Part shown: piece by piece, positions 10,242 to 22,682 of the stretch
How the letters are laid out: each line of letters opens with the position of its first letter
How positions within the stretch are numbered: position 1 is the first letter of the stretch
DNA from: Primulina eburnea
Taxonomy: Eukaryota; Streptophyta; Magnoliopsida; Lamiales; Gesneriaceae
DNA length: 64,000 nucleotides
Reading direction: 5' to 3'
Assembly (NCBI RefSeq): GCF_022965805.1
Contig: NC_133109.1
Location: 1,937,001 to 2,001,000, forward strand
The notes under the pieces: model-generated
Told to the model about the DNA's origin: nothing
The model's database searches: none
What the model saw: the letters and a program-made list of their open reading frames with translations, nothing else
Program-made: the position numbers and the translations under genes

Positions 10242-11430
10242 GTGGGGTGTATTCAATTCAGATTTTTGATGACTTTTAATGACTTTTTTAAATGATAGAC
10301 TTTTATGGATTTGATAAATTTTTATTGACTTTTATGGAATCTCACAGATTTATAAACAGATTTATGTAGATTTATGTAGACTTTTTTGCAAGATTTTTAT
10401 AGACTTTTGTAGATTTTTTTTATAGAATTTTATAAATTTTGTACTTAACTATAACATGTGATTTTTTATTAATTTCTTTGAACCAATAATTAATTGACAT
10501 ATATAACATATTCAATTTGAAATTATTTTTAATATTTATATTAATAAATAAATTTACTTATTTAAAAGTTAAATCGTTTAATCCTTATATGTATATATAT
10601 GTGGGTTTATATGCATGTTTGTAAATTTTTTAAAATACATCAATTGATTAACATGTAATCTTATTTTTAAATTGATAATATAAATGTAAAAATAATATTA
10701 TTTATTATTGTGTGAATATAATTTTGTATAAAAATATCATAGCTTACATATTAATTAAAAATACGAAAATAAATTTTAAAAATCATTATTGTTGCGAAAC
10801 TATTCAATTATTAAGAATTAAACAATATTTTTTTGATCATCTTTTATTATTATTGAATATTACATTAAGTATAAATCATAAATTAAAAATCACAAAATCA
10901 ATTCTATAATTCAAAATTTCTCCGTGTTATTAAAATAAAAAATTATTAAATGAACAATCAACCAAAAAATGAAAAATTTGAAAAAGAAAGATGAAAATAT
11001 ATAGAGATACACTTCGAAAATTTGAGAGAGTAATATAAATAAATGAGAGGAGAGAAGATATGAAGATATGTGATGTGAAGCGACAGAGAGAGAGTTAGAA
11101 GTTTTAAAAATCCATTCAAATCTTTGGGGTGAACCAAATACAATTTTTTACAATTTGTAGTTGTACCTTAGGCTTTAATGTTTGTATTTCAATGAATTCC
11201 ATGGAGTTATTAAAAGTCCATGGAAAATTTGAATACCTGTAGACTTTTATAGAGTTTATAAAAGTCAATGTTGAATACCACTTGACTTTTTAAAACTCCA
11301 TGAAAGTCTATTTTGAATACCACAAGACTTCTATAGAGTATGCAAAAATCTTGATTGAATACATCTAGATTTTTAAAATCTATAAAAGTCATTAAAAGTC
11401 AATAAATTTCCCACGTTGAATATACCCCCC
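10242..11430. mobile_element. Non-autonomous TIR element with TAA target duplication
   Basis: A 1189-bp element flanked by TAA (10239-10241 and 11431-11433). The terminal 15 bases are inverted with two mismatches: GTGGGGTGTATTCAA at the left, GGGGGGTATATTCAA at the right on the minus strand. Both subterminal regions are rich in GACTTTTAATGACTTTT-like repeats in opposite orientation. A 3-bp TWA duplication fits PIF/Harbinger. No coding sequence is seen; the centre is very AT-rich. Confidence 0.7.
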
Positions 11431-11433
11431 TAA

Positions 11434-12153
11434 ACTTATTTAGTTTTTGTGGACATATCCTAATTGTCCATATTTATTCATTAAACTCTTTTAATTATAA
11501 ATAACCAAACTCGTTTTGGTTTAACCCATTGAATCGTGATTGGCACTTAACAACTTCACAGCACGATCCCTTAGATACAAACTGATTGTGCCTACAAGAA
11601 CCTTCGGTTACAATTAGCGTGTAACACGGTACTATCAGCTCATATGTTCCGATCGAATTTTGGGACACTGGTTTGCCAAGATAATATAAATCGAATAGCT
11701 ATGCGTACATTCCAAAGTGTAGTGTGTAACTAAGGAAATTATTTTCTCTAAAACACACATTCTACTATGCCCAGAGATTCATAGGAATATTCATTTGATA
11801 AAACACATAGGAAATCCGCTAATATACTCGAGCGGCTAAATTCTCAACTACAATGCATAAGCTCCTAACTAATTTACAATACACCGAACTTGCCACCTAG
11901 TAACTCTCAGGTAGTCGGAAAACAAGTCACCATGCAGTAGGCATTGAATAGAATTACAATGGTGTAATAGATTGTGAGAATTAATGGTACACAACTATAA
12001 CTATAAATTCTATACTCGACCATTGGTAGCTACTTAGAGAATTTAGGGCGAGAGTAATTCATTGTACTTATCTCATCAGCATCTATTCGAGTGTGTGGAT
12101 GTCCCTACAACTATGTTAATGAAACATAAGAATGATTCCATATCTCACTTCTG

Positions 12154-12212
<59 letters not shown>

Positions 12213-12472
12213 CGATGGTTGGTGTATTGTTAACTCGTAAGATTAATTATGTATTTTATTATCCATACTATGTTATTAATTATAAGATATTTGTTCTAAT
12301 TATTTGTCGGCTCTTAAACACATCGATTATTTTTTTGCCAAAATACTCATTCCCGATAATATCAATATTTTTATTAAAAAATTAAACAAAAAAAGTCAAG
12401 CAAAACTTTGGAAACAAAAAATTTCTTCAATATCTCTACAATATTATACATTAAAAAAATCAATTGATTTTA
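11434..12472. other. Intergenic DNA, possible old retroelement debris, AT satellite
   Basis: 11500-12060 has a more balanced base composition and resembles retrotransposon non-coding sequence, but no ends or domains were found. A long (AT)n run occupies about 12159-12210. No gene is supported. Confidence 0.4.
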
Positions 12473-12477
12473 CTTAC

Positions 12478-12609
12478 TGTTAAAAGAAATGAATTGAGAG
12501 AAAAGTGTTTTACTCAACTGCTTTTGATATGTTCTTAACACTATTTATACTATTACAATTCTGGAATGGTAAACACGCTTTCTAACAACTAAAATTGCAA
12601 CTCTCAACA
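12478..12609 (-). repeat. 3' LTR of the complete copia element
   Basis: A 132-bp LTR, reading TGTTGAGAG...TTTTAACA on the minus strand. It differs from the partner LTR at five positions. The purine tract GAGGGGGAG abuts it at 12610-12618. The target duplication CTTAC precedes it (12473-12477). Confidence 0.92.
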
Positions 12610-12701
12610 CTCCCCCTCAAGTTTGCTATTACAATTCTGGAATGGTAAACACGCTTTCTAACAACTAAAATAACAACTCTCAACACTCCCCCTCAAGCTT
12701 G
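12550..12701 (-). repeat. 76-bp tandem duplication of LTR start plus purine tract
   Basis: 12550-12625 and 12626-12701 are head-to-tail copies with three differences. Each holds about 60 bp of the U3 start of the LTR and the GAGGGGGAG purine tract, so the element has two consecutive PPT-LTR junctions on its 3' side. Confidence 0.85.
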
Positions 12702-12754
12702 ATAAAGATTTAGTACTCCAAGCTTGGACAACAAATAATGGTGTTGCGATCTTC

Positions 12755-15700
12755 CTAAAGCTTTCGTAAAAATGTCTGCTTGTTGTTGGTTGTTGGAAGA
12801 TAGGCTGTTGCGATCTTCTCTCGCACTATATGGCAATCAATTTCTATATGCTTCGTTCTTTCATGATATATGAGGTTTGCTGCTATATGTATGGCTGCCA
12901 TATTATCGCAATATAGCACCGTCGGTTGTGTGAGTTCTATCCCCATATCCTTCATCAGTCCCATAATCTACATTATTTCACAAGTTGTGTTTGCCATCGC
13001 TCTATACTCCGCTTCAGCCGAAGACCTTGAGATTGTGCTTTGCTTCTTTGTTTTCCATGATATGGGAGCATATCCAAGCTTGATGCAATACCCTGTAACT
13101 GACTTTCTGCTCATGGGACAAGTTCCCCAATCTGAGTCACAATAAGCTGTTAACGAAAGTGTGCCATGTGCTGGTAGGAAAATGCCAAGACTTGGGGCTG
13201 ACTTTAAATATTGCAGGACCTTCCTTGCTGCATCCATGTGAGATGTCTTCGGGTTTTGCATGAATTGACTCAAAGTTTGCACCGAAAAATAGATGTCTGG
13301 CCTTGTTACTGTCAAGTATATCAGCCTTCTGTAAGCACTCGGATCTTGAAGTAATTTGCCGTGTGATGCATTCTGATTGTCAATCTAATCAAACTCAATG
13401 GATGTCAACTTGATGTTTTGTTCCATAGGCGTTTCACAGACCTTCCCACCAAATAAACATGCTTCTGAAATCAATTCTAGAGTGTATTTTCTCTGATTCA
13501 AGCAGATTCCTTGCTTTGAGCGAGCCACTTCAATACCTAGGAAATATTTTAGTGATCCTAAGTCCTTTACTTTGATTTTTGAATGTAGGTAAGCGTTAAG
13601 AGCTGCAATGGATTCTTCACAATTCCCTGTTATCACTATATCATCCACATACACTAGGAGAATAGTGACAATTTTACCTTCCTTCTTAACAAATAGGGAA
13701 TGATCATTTTGAGATTATATCAATCAAGCATGTTGCATTAAGCTTGCAAACCTGATATTCCATTGTCTTGAGGCTTGTTTAAGACCGTACAAGGATTTAA
13801 GCAGTATACAAACCATAGACTCCCCCTGAGTGCGAAATCCTTGAGGAAGGTGCATGTAGATCTCCTCATCTAAGGCACCTTGAAGGAAATCATTAGTGAC
13901 ATCCATTTGATGGAGTGGCCATTGCATTCGAGCGGCCAAACTTAATGAGCAGCAGTAACTATCTTAGCTACAGGGGAAAACGTATCGTGATAATCGATAC
14001 CCTGTTGTTGGGTGTACCCTTTTGCAACAAGACGAGCCTTGAAGCGATCCACACTACCATCAGAATTATGTTTGATTTTGAAGACCCATTTATTGCCAAT
14101 GACAGATTTTCCAGGAAGAAGTGGACAAACAACCTAAGTCCCATTGGCCCGAAGAGCTTCTAACTCTTGATTCATGGTAGCTCTCCATCGCGGATCGGTA
14201 TTAGCCTCATGGTAAGTAGAGGGTTCTTTATGGACAGAAATAGAGGCAAGGAAAGCTTGGTAGGTGGGGGACAATTTTGAGTATGACAAAAAACGTGACA
14301 TATGGTGAGGAGTGTGGGTAGACTGATGGATAGATGGACAAACAAAATCCTTGGACCAAGTAGGAGGTTGAATGGTCCTTGATGAACGCCGTATAGAAGG
14401 CGGCAGAGGGTGAACATGAGATGGAGAAACCAAGGAAAGAACATCAGGATCCTCAAGAGATGGAGGATGAGAAGTGAATAAGGGATGTGAAATGGCAGGT
14501 GTGGCAAAGGGAAATATGTGTTCATAAAACTGAACATCACGTGAAACCAGGAACTTGCCATTTGTAAGATTCATCAGTTTGTACCCTTTTTGGTGAAGGG
14601 AATAGCCATGGAAAACACAAGCTTGAGCGCGGGGAGAAAATTTATCGCCACGGGGTAAAATGGAGGCATATCATAGAGATCCATGCACTCGAAGATGATC
14701 ATAGGAAGGAAGAATATGATACAACATCTCAAATGGGGTTTTATTTGATAACAAGGGAGTGGGGATGCGATTAATGAGGTAACAGGCCGTAAGAACACAA
14801 TCTCCCCAAAAACGGTGAAGAAGAGAAGCCTGGAATTTAAGAGCACGAGCGACTTCAAGAATATGGCGATGTTTTCGTTCGACAAGCCCATTTTGTTGTG
14901 ATGTATAGGCACATGAGCTTTGATGAACGATACCAAGGGAAGAGAAATAAGAGGTACATTCAGATTTGAAGAAATCAATGGCATTATCAGTTCGGATAAT
15001 CTTGATTTTGGTGGAGAACTGATTATGAATGAGCACATTAATATCTTTTATAATCGGAAGGAGGTCAATTTTGGATTGCATCAAATATGTCCAAGTGACC
15101 CGAGTAAACTCATCAACGATGGTGAGGAAATATCGGTCACCATTGTAAGTGGCATTGTGAAAAGGTCCCCACAAATCGAGATGGAGTAATTGAAATGGAG
15201 CAGTATAAGATGTGGAACTTGAGGTGGGGAATGGTTGGCGCGTTTGTTTAGCTTGGTGACATATGCTGCAATGTGAAAGATTTAAATTGCGAGAAATGAA
15301 AGACAGTAACTTCATACGTGTTAAGGAAATATGACCAAGTTTTTGGTGCCAAAGAGTTTCTACATAAAGTTTACATACATTGTCTTGAGCAGAATTAAAA
15401 GTGCTATAAGGCAAGACAGTATTGCAATGGAAATTACAGGCTGTTTTGAGCTGAGAAGGAAAGCTAGATGAATCAAAAAAATATAGTCCATTGCGTTCTT
15501 TACCAATCCCCAGAATCTTCCCATGTTGTAGGTCCTCAAAGACACAAAAACGGGGATAAAAAATGACTGAGCATCGATTTTCTTTTGTAAAACGAGAAAT
15601 GGACAATAAATTGTGATTAAAGGCAGGGACTTGAAGGACGTTATGAAGAATAATGGAATCAGTTATGGCTATGGATCCTAAAGTGGAAACATTTGTAGTG

Positions 15701-16898
15701 TTACCATCAGGCATTTTAACCTAACCTCGAGGAAAACCACATGAATGAGAGGGAAGCAATACAAAATTTCGTCCCACCATATGATCATTAGCACCGCTAT
15801 CAATGATCCATTGTGAGTTCAAAGAAGAGGGTGGGATGGATGAGGTACCTGCCATATTCACTTCAGAAGAATTAGAAATGTCCAAAAGTAGGTCCTTGTT
15901 GAAGAGTTTCAAGATCTCGGCATATTGCTCTGGGGTAAACAAAGCATCAGGAGCAGGGGTGACAGTAGATTCTGTTGGAGGAGCACAATTGTTAGACATA
16001 TTTGCATTTCTGTTTTTGTATCCATCTTTCTGAAATCTCGGAAATTGACTCTTATTTCCAGGTTTTTGTGCAAACAATGACCAACTGGATATCCAATTAT
16101 CTTGAAACAGTTCTACTTTGAATGGCCAGTCATGTGACAATACTCACATGTAAGCAAGTCTCGCCTCTTATCAGGGAATTTACCTTTAGCAGAATAAAAA
16201 ACAGAGGATACTGGTTCAATGACCTGTGGTGTTGTTGACATTAAGGAGCGGTGAGATTCCTCTTGAGCAACCATGGAATAAGCTTGACCAACCGAAGGTA
16301 GCGGAGTCATGAGTAAGAGGTGGCTTCGAACATGTGCATAACTCTCATTAAGTCCCATAAGAAATTGCAAGAGCTTATGTTGCTGATCATGTTCCACATA
16401 TTTTCGAGCATATTCACAATCACATCGAGGCAAAACAACAAGCGAAGCATACTCATCCCAGAGTTAGCGCAATTTAGAATAATAGACTGAAACGGTAGTA
16501 GGACCTTGCACAAGTCTTCCAATATCACGGTGAATCGAGAAGATTCGAGATCCATTAATGGTGTCAAATCGATCCTTCAAGTCATTCCAAACTGTAACTG
16601 CATCAATGGAGTAAACAATTCCTCCTAAGATTTCCTTAGATACCACATTCATAATCCAGGACATTACCATCGCGTTGCACATTTCCCACTGCAACAGCAT
16701 ATTGGATGTGGCTTCAGGTTGCCGGCAGCTCCCATCAATGAATACCAATTTGTTCTTAGCTCGCAATCCGATTAACATTGCTCTACTCCAGATCCCACAG
16801 TTCTCAGATCTAGTAAGCTGCTCGGTGATTAGGTTGAGTCTCGGTGTATCCGAAGCAGATACATAAACTGGATCATGAATTTCAATTCTCACCGCCAT
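12755..16898 (-). pseudogene. Broken copia gag-pol of the 12.5-17.1 kb element
   Basis: From the ATG at 16898 the usual order can be followed: gag; a zinc knuckle CEYCHMTGHSK; protease IDSGAND; GAG-pre-integrase LWHQKLGHIS; integrase core with LHLDLWGPF, IIRTDNA and GLVERKHRHIL; RT with LYGLKQASRQW and YVDDIVITGN; then RNase H with ADWGTCP-like and SSAEAEYRAMA motifs. In-frame stops lie at 16464-16466, 16113-16115 (inside the zinc knuckle), 15721-15723, 14671-14673, 14134-14136, 13724-13726, 13385-13387 and 12968-12970. Two frame changes are needed, near 16.09 kb and 13.95 kb. Several stops sit where the family has Trp or Glu. It cannot make a working polyprotein. Confidence 0.9.
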
Positions 16899-17017
16899 AG
16901 ATTTAGTAGCAATTTCAGGAAAAAAAAAACTAAGAAATCAAGATCAATCACCAATGAAGCTGCAACCGACGCAAGATAAAGAAAATTAGATTGGGCGCGA
17001 GGATTGCTCTGGTACCA

Positions 17018-17149
17018 TGTTAAAAGAAATGAATTGAGAGAAAAATATTTTACTCAACTGCTTTTGATACGTTCTTAACGCTATTTATACTATTACAATT
17101 CTGGAATGGTAAACACGCTTTCTAACAACTAAAATAGCAACTCTCAACA
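17018..17149 (-). repeat. 5' LTR of the complete copia element
   Basis: A 132-bp partner of 12478-12609 with the same ends. The adjacent PBS and the TSD CTTAC (17150-17154) confirm the boundary. Confidence 0.92.
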
Positions 17150-17154
17150 CTTAC

Positions 17155-17809
17155 AATTTTTGTGTCTTCATTTCCTGCAATCAATTGATATTTAGTTCTA
17201 ATTTTATGAGTAATAATTGGCAATAACATTTTTCAATGAGGCGAAAGATTTAAACAAAATTTTATTATGACATATGGCATGATATAATTATAATGTCTCA
17301 CACTTATTTCTGCATCTAATTTAATTATTTTTGGTCACACATTTATTTAATGAATTTAATTAATCATTTCTGTAGACTGACTCTACTTAAGACAAAAATA
17401 CCGACAGAAAAGAATGTAATATATATGAATGTGAATATTGGAAATTTTGAGGTATAATTAATGTGTTTAGATATATATTAAGTCGACCAAGTCAAATGTT
17501 GAGTGGACCAAGTCTTGTTTCAAAGTCATATAATGTATCGAAAAATTATAAAATTAAGTCAACTAAAACCGATTTTTAAAAACAAAAAATAGTAGTTTCT
17601 TTGGGGAAAAAACGTAATATCACTGTATAATACATGACCACCAGTTGCATAAACTACGAAAATATAGATTTGGAATTTAATTAAAATAGCGGACTTGATT
17701 AATTTTCATAAAACAAATCATTTTAGTGAATTTAGAATTTACTAATTAAATAATAGTATTAGTAATAATGACTACTGATATGTACAAAACTCTCATAAAA
17801 TATTTTATA
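17155..17809. other. AT-rich intergenic DNA
   Basis: No gene is seen. It may contain the unresolved left border of the gypsy LTR that follows. Confidence 0.45.
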
Positions 17810-19965
17810 GGGGTCTAGAATTAATTAACTAATTATTTAATAAAAGAAATTAAATAATGATTCTAGATGTGCCTAGAATTAATTAACTAATTAGTTAATC
17901 AATAGCTGATTAATTCATGATATAATAAACATGAAAATTTTATTTAATGAAAATAAAGAAACCTGATGGGAGTAAGATTATGAATCTCAACAGGACAAGG
18001 ACTCCTGATGTGATCAAGAATTAACTTCTATAAATATTTCATTGATGGTCATATGAAATAAGAATTTTTGCACACAAAATTTTGTCCATTTTTCTCTCCT
18101 CCCTTCAACCATAATTTCGGCTACTTGTGTTTTTCTACAAGAAAAATTCTTGGCCACTTCCACGGCCATAATCACCACAAGATCCCTAAAACTCTGTCGA
18201 TTCACTCTCAATGCAAAGTTTGTTTAGGATCTATAGTGCTATTTTAAATGCATTTCTTTGAAGTTAATTATTTTATTATTTCAGCTTAGTAGTTGATTTT
18301 TAGCATTTCAGTTATTTCAGTGAGGCCGGATCGGAGTTGGAGTTTTGAGATAGGATTTAAGATTCGAGAAATATTTCCAGGAGTTTATTTAGCTAGCAAG
18401 TAAGTTCATCTAAGTTAAAAAGAAGTTTAAGGAATTATTTAAGTTGCTTGAGGTAATTAAGAAATAAGCTCATTTAAGTTGCATAATTAAGGGGTTAACT
18501 TACTAAATTAATTAAAGGATTAGTGAGGCTTTTAAGAGTTATTAATTTAGTAAATAAACAACACTCCCCATTCATTTTTAGAAGAAAAATTTTTGCCACC
18601 CCATAGTGCTAGGCAATGCATTTCCAACTCATCATTTTTGACCCATTCTTTGTTAAGCTAGCATGTAAACCTTTTAATTATTGAGCAACCTTAATTAATT
18701 AACTAATAAACATTATCCTAATCTAGATGGGCAAGGTAAATATCGGCCAAGGCATTTCCCCCATGAAGACTTGTCAACAATCCAATTTTAATGAGGTGGG
18801 CTTGGTCATTGAGTTGAGATCCTATATTTGTGGATCTTGCCCCTCACCTCTCCAACCATTATTATCCTCACCTCCATAACCACTCCATCACACCCCCTCC
18901 CCACTGAAATTAGACCCCTTTTCAGTAGAGAAAACGTGAGTATAGCTAGGGAGAAGGCAAGAAAAAAATTGAGAGCAAGGAAAGGTAGAGAAGCAAGCAA
19001 CTCCGTCTCCTCCGCGCCGTATCGCTTCGTTCTTTTCGTTTTCTTTCGAAACGAATCCAAGACATGTATATATTTTTTCTAAACCTCAATCAAGTCATAT
19101 AGGTTTTTTTTTTAAATATCGCAAGTACATGATTTTAATTGTTCATATTTAATTATGTTGGTTAATTATATTACGTGCATAGAAAATATTCATTTTTTTT
19201 TAGATTTATGCGATATGGCTTGTGGTTCATTCACTATGTGGGAGTGTTATTTTATACGGTCGCCAGTGACCGATCAGTTCAGTATGGTACCACCCGGTCG
19301 CCAGTGATCGGACAGCTCAGTTCAGTTTCAGCCTCCCCGGTAGCCAGTTACCGATCAGTTTCAGCTTAGTGCAGTGGCCACATGCGTAAAACATAATCAA
19401 ATTTTACCAGTTATTTCAGTACAGGGCTCTAAGGAGCAAACATTTTTACTGTGATTATCAGTTCAGTTATGCACGTATTATAATTTCTCAGTACAGATTA
19501 TTTTCAGCATCAGTACAGATCATTTTCAGCATGAGTACAGATTATTTTCAACATGCCTCATGACATGATATTTTATCCCATGCATATTTGACTTCAGATT
19601 TTACTCATTACCTGTGATATATGCATGCTGAGTCTTTAGGCTCACTAGACTTGATTGTTGTAGGTACTGATGAGGTCAGGGCCGAGGACGGGGACCAGTG
19701 AGTCAGCTTGGGCCGGCAGTAGTGGCACCCAAGGATCTCAGTGCAGCAGTGTTTATTTTATTCAGCAACCAAATTTTTATCAGTCATTGGACATTTTTAA
19801 ATTGTTATTGTGGGAAAACAATTATTTTATTCCGCTGCTTTTATTTTAAACATTGAACTTGATTCACCAATGATTTTATGAATGAGGCCGTTTAAATCTT
19901 TTAAAAAGAAAATTTTTAATTTTCCGCAAATTTTCAAAGCGAGGATTTTCGGGCCTTCACAAGTC
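17810..19965 (+). repeat. Long Ty3/gypsy LTR-like sequence, borders uncertain
   Basis: It has the layout of long plant gypsy LTRs: a direct repeat in the putative U3 (TAGAATTAATTAACTAATTA at about 17815 and 17873), a TATA-like TCTATAAATATTTC near 18027, three copies of a GGTCGCCAGTGACCGATCAG-like unit (19258-19365), the motif GAGTCTTTAGGCTCACTAGA (about 19630) and a terminal CGGGCCTTCACA (19954-19965). The left end and target duplication could not be fixed. There may be two overlapping LTR insertions, because a second leader-like stretch (CT-rich, then CTTTCGAAACGAATCC) lies at 18830-19060. Confidence 0.5.
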
Positions 19966-20042
19966 ATCTATCTAAAAAAGTCATATAAACTCAATCTATC
20001 CATTCATGATACCCTTAGTTTCATTTGTTAATGGACCACAAC

Positions 20043-22217
20043 TATAATGCCCGGTTACTCGTACAAATGATTAATGTTTTTGTCATTTGTTATGCGCTTA
20101 CCTAATTCATTATGATTTACATGAATGATGTCGCCAGTGTTCCTTGTATTATGCATATGGACCTATTGACATCGATTGAGAAATTGATATTGAGATTGAA
20201 TATGGATTTTATATTGTCCATGATGTATCGAGAATAAATATGTGGCTAAATGGTGATAGTAAGACCTGTGTAGATAAAGTAGTGTAATAGAAGTTGGTAT
20301 TGAAATGCAGAAAATGAGATGAAAAATATGACAGTTCTTACAGTTTTTCGCATTTATTTGACTATGAATCACATTGATAGGAAGTCAAATTCATTAAAAA
20401 GCTAATTGGAGTAGGGTTACAATTTTTATGTTTTGAGTTTTGTTCAAATCATTGTGGAAGACAGGCCAAAAGCGGCCTAAAATGTATCGTGTGTATCATC
20501 GTTCCTGGACAGAGACATTTTGGTAGAATGAGCATAACGCTTTACTCAGATATTCAAATGACATGAAACCAATTGGAGATGCAAGCTAAACAAAGAACTA
20601 CAACTTTTATGTTGACCATTTTTGAAAATTCGGAAGGGAAAAATGAGTTTTCGGGCAAAGAATGTGGCGCTTGAACTGTAAGATTTGACCGCCCAAGCGC
20701 CACTGAAGTGTTCCTTTATTCTCGGGTAGAATGGTCCTCGCCTGAGCGGTAAAATGTTACCGCTCGAGCGCCCTGGACAAAAGTGTGAGTTAGAAACATG
20801 ATTTTTGTGATTAAAATGGATAAGGATCGATTGTTTTAGCCATTTTCACCATTTCACCATCAAAAATCAAGGTAGGAACAAGGGAGAAAACAAGAGTTTG
20901 TCAAGTTCTTCCTTCAATTGATCATCAATCTCTTCTTCTTTCTCAAATTGAAGCTAGAATTGAATTCTCACTACAAGAGCATCTTAGGGTTGTAAATATT
21001 CACCTATTGAATGTTAGTTTTCATATGTAAAGGACCATATAGAGTGACTTTCAATCATATACTTAAGTATAAAGATAGTGATTGAATTATTGATGTATTT
21101 TACAGCGTAGGACCAATGAACTATATTCCATCGATGTTCTTACGCTTGGCAAGTAAGTTGACATGTTCTTGAAGTAATACATGAGTAATATTATGAGTTT
21201 CAAATATTACCTATTGATTATTGTTATATGTACTTTTTTAGTATGCTTATTGATGAAAACACAGAACCATATACCATTATTATGTATTAGAGATGAATGA
21301 TCATGAATGTTCAAGAGATGTGTTATGTCATGAACATGAAAATGGTACGAAATGAATGCAACATGTTGTGATATGATATATAAGCTCGTTGACTTCATGG
21401 GTGGTTTTAAGTCCACCAACTTTATTGGCCAATATATATTCATGGATCGTGGGGTTGTCACAGGGCACCAGGACGGTCATCACAGTAGTAGCTATATAAA
21501 AAGCAAGCACGATAATAAAGGTCAACTAATGGGGCTCAAGTACAAAAAGAAACTTGTTTACATGTTATGGATGGAATTTATGATATTAAATTATTTAAGA
21601 ATTCATTGTTGATCACGACTTTGATACGTATATTCCTTCTACGCATATTGATATGTATAAATGCCAACTTATTGAGTTTTATAAACTCACGTAGCTCATG
21701 TATTACAGGATCAGGTAATGAAGGTGAATAAGATGCTGGTTCAACAATGGACACTTGTGAAGTGTCTTAACTCGACAAGAACCTGGACATGATATTGAAA
21801 TGGATTCCGCATATATGTATTATAGTTGATCTTACGCTAAGGTTTGAAATAAGTTTTATGTTGTCTATGTCTATACATATAACGGTGAAAGTGTGTGTTC
21901 GTATATAGAATGGATTGAGAAAAATTGTGGACGAAATATCTGTCTTGTGATCATATTGATGTAAATATGTTAATGTTTATATAAATAAGTTTTGGAATAT
22001 ATGTTATACTAATTTAGCTATTACTTAGATTATTGGATTGTCCGAAATATAAGGGCATCATGTCAAAATTTTTATAAACCATCAAATTAATGCCCATGGG
22101 TTGGATTAATGTTCGATTGGATTAATGTTCGATGATATATGTATATCTATCAAACTCTATTTTAATTATGAGCGTAATCATCATTAATCATGTCAAACAT
22201 AGAACAAGGGTGTTACA
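20043..22217 (+). mobile_element. Ty3/gypsy-type solo LTR, 2175 bp, ACAAC duplication
   Basis: The LTR begins TATAATGCCCGG and ends GGTGTTACA, flanked on both sides by ACAAC (20038-20042 and 22218-22222). The start matches that of the other long LTR in this window (TGTAATGCCCG), except that the first TG has become TA. A GC-rich block with CCGCTCGAGCG-like motifs (20680-20775) and the downstream ACTCACGTAGCTCATGTATT motif fit a gypsy R/U5 region. No internal region is present, so this is a solo LTR left by recombination between two LTRs. Confidence 0.85.
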
Positions 22218-22225
22218 ACAACCTT

Positions 22226-22530
22226 CTACCTTCCCACTGCCTCTCTTAGGGCAAACTTTTCATTAGTATCTGAAATTACTAAAAGCTTTTCAGTAGTTGA
22301 ATGCAATAACATGAATGGAATCAGTGCTTTTGAACCATTCAATAAAAACTTCATATCAACAATTAATTCGCATTCGCCAATTCCGACGAGGTTTTTCCCA
22401 GCCCTCCAGCATATGAGAATTCTCATGAATTTTAATAATAGCTAGAATTGTCACCCTCGATCCGTTCCATTCGTTGCAATTAGGAAAGGAGTCGGGAATT
22501 TCAATTCGCGTGGCATTAATTCGATATTTT
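22226..22530 (-). other. Possible coding fragment of unknown origin
   Basis: A 66-codon open frame (22426 to 22226, minus) has a mixed, protein-like composition (for example LVGIGECELIVDMKFLLNG), and upstream sequence in another frame also looks coding (NEWNGSRVTILAIIKIHENS). I do not recognise the family. It lies immediately right of the solo LTR and may be a gene fragment interrupted by that insertion. It could equally be chance. Confidence 0.25.
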
Positions 22531-22549
22531 AAAATAAATCATTATTATT

Positions 22550-22552
<3 letters not shown>

Positions 22553-22604
<52 letters not shown>
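22553..22604. repeat. (AT)n microsatellite
   Basis: About 50 bp of alternating AT. Confidence 0.9.
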
Positions 22605-22607
<3 letters not shown>

Positions 22608-22628
22608 TATACTGAAAACAATATATGA

Positions 22629-22682
22629 ATATGAAATATGTTCACGTAGTAAAATATGTTACTACGTGAACATATTTCATAT
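22629..22682. repeat. Perfect 24-bp hairpin with 6-base loop
   Basis: Arms 22629-22652 and 22659-22682 are exact reverse complements, with loop 22653-22658. The stem contains TTCACGTAGTAA, with an ACGT core. It stands beside an (AT)n tract. It could extrude as a cruciform or be a palindromic footprint; there is no evidence of expression. Confidence 0.85.

Larger units (their letters stand above)
12478..17149 (-). mobile_element. Full-length degenerate Ty1/copia retrotransposon
   Basis: This 4672-bp insertion is bounded by a perfect 5-bp target duplication, CTTAC (12473-12477 and 17150-17154). Order on the minus strand: 5' LTR 17018-17149, PBS TGGTACCAGAGC (17006-17017, one base off the usual copia primer site), gag-pol remnant, purine tract, 3' LTR 12478-12609. 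Five differences in 132 LTR bases (about 3.8 percent) measure the time since insertion. The small LTRs are well below the usual copia size. The element is dead because the polyprotein carries many stops. Confidence 0.93.

Noticed and set aside
17810..19965. Complete solo LTR with target duplication
   Set aside because: The right end CGGGCCTTCACA is convincing, but no matching 5-bp flank and TG start could be found on the left, so only a tentative repeat is reported.
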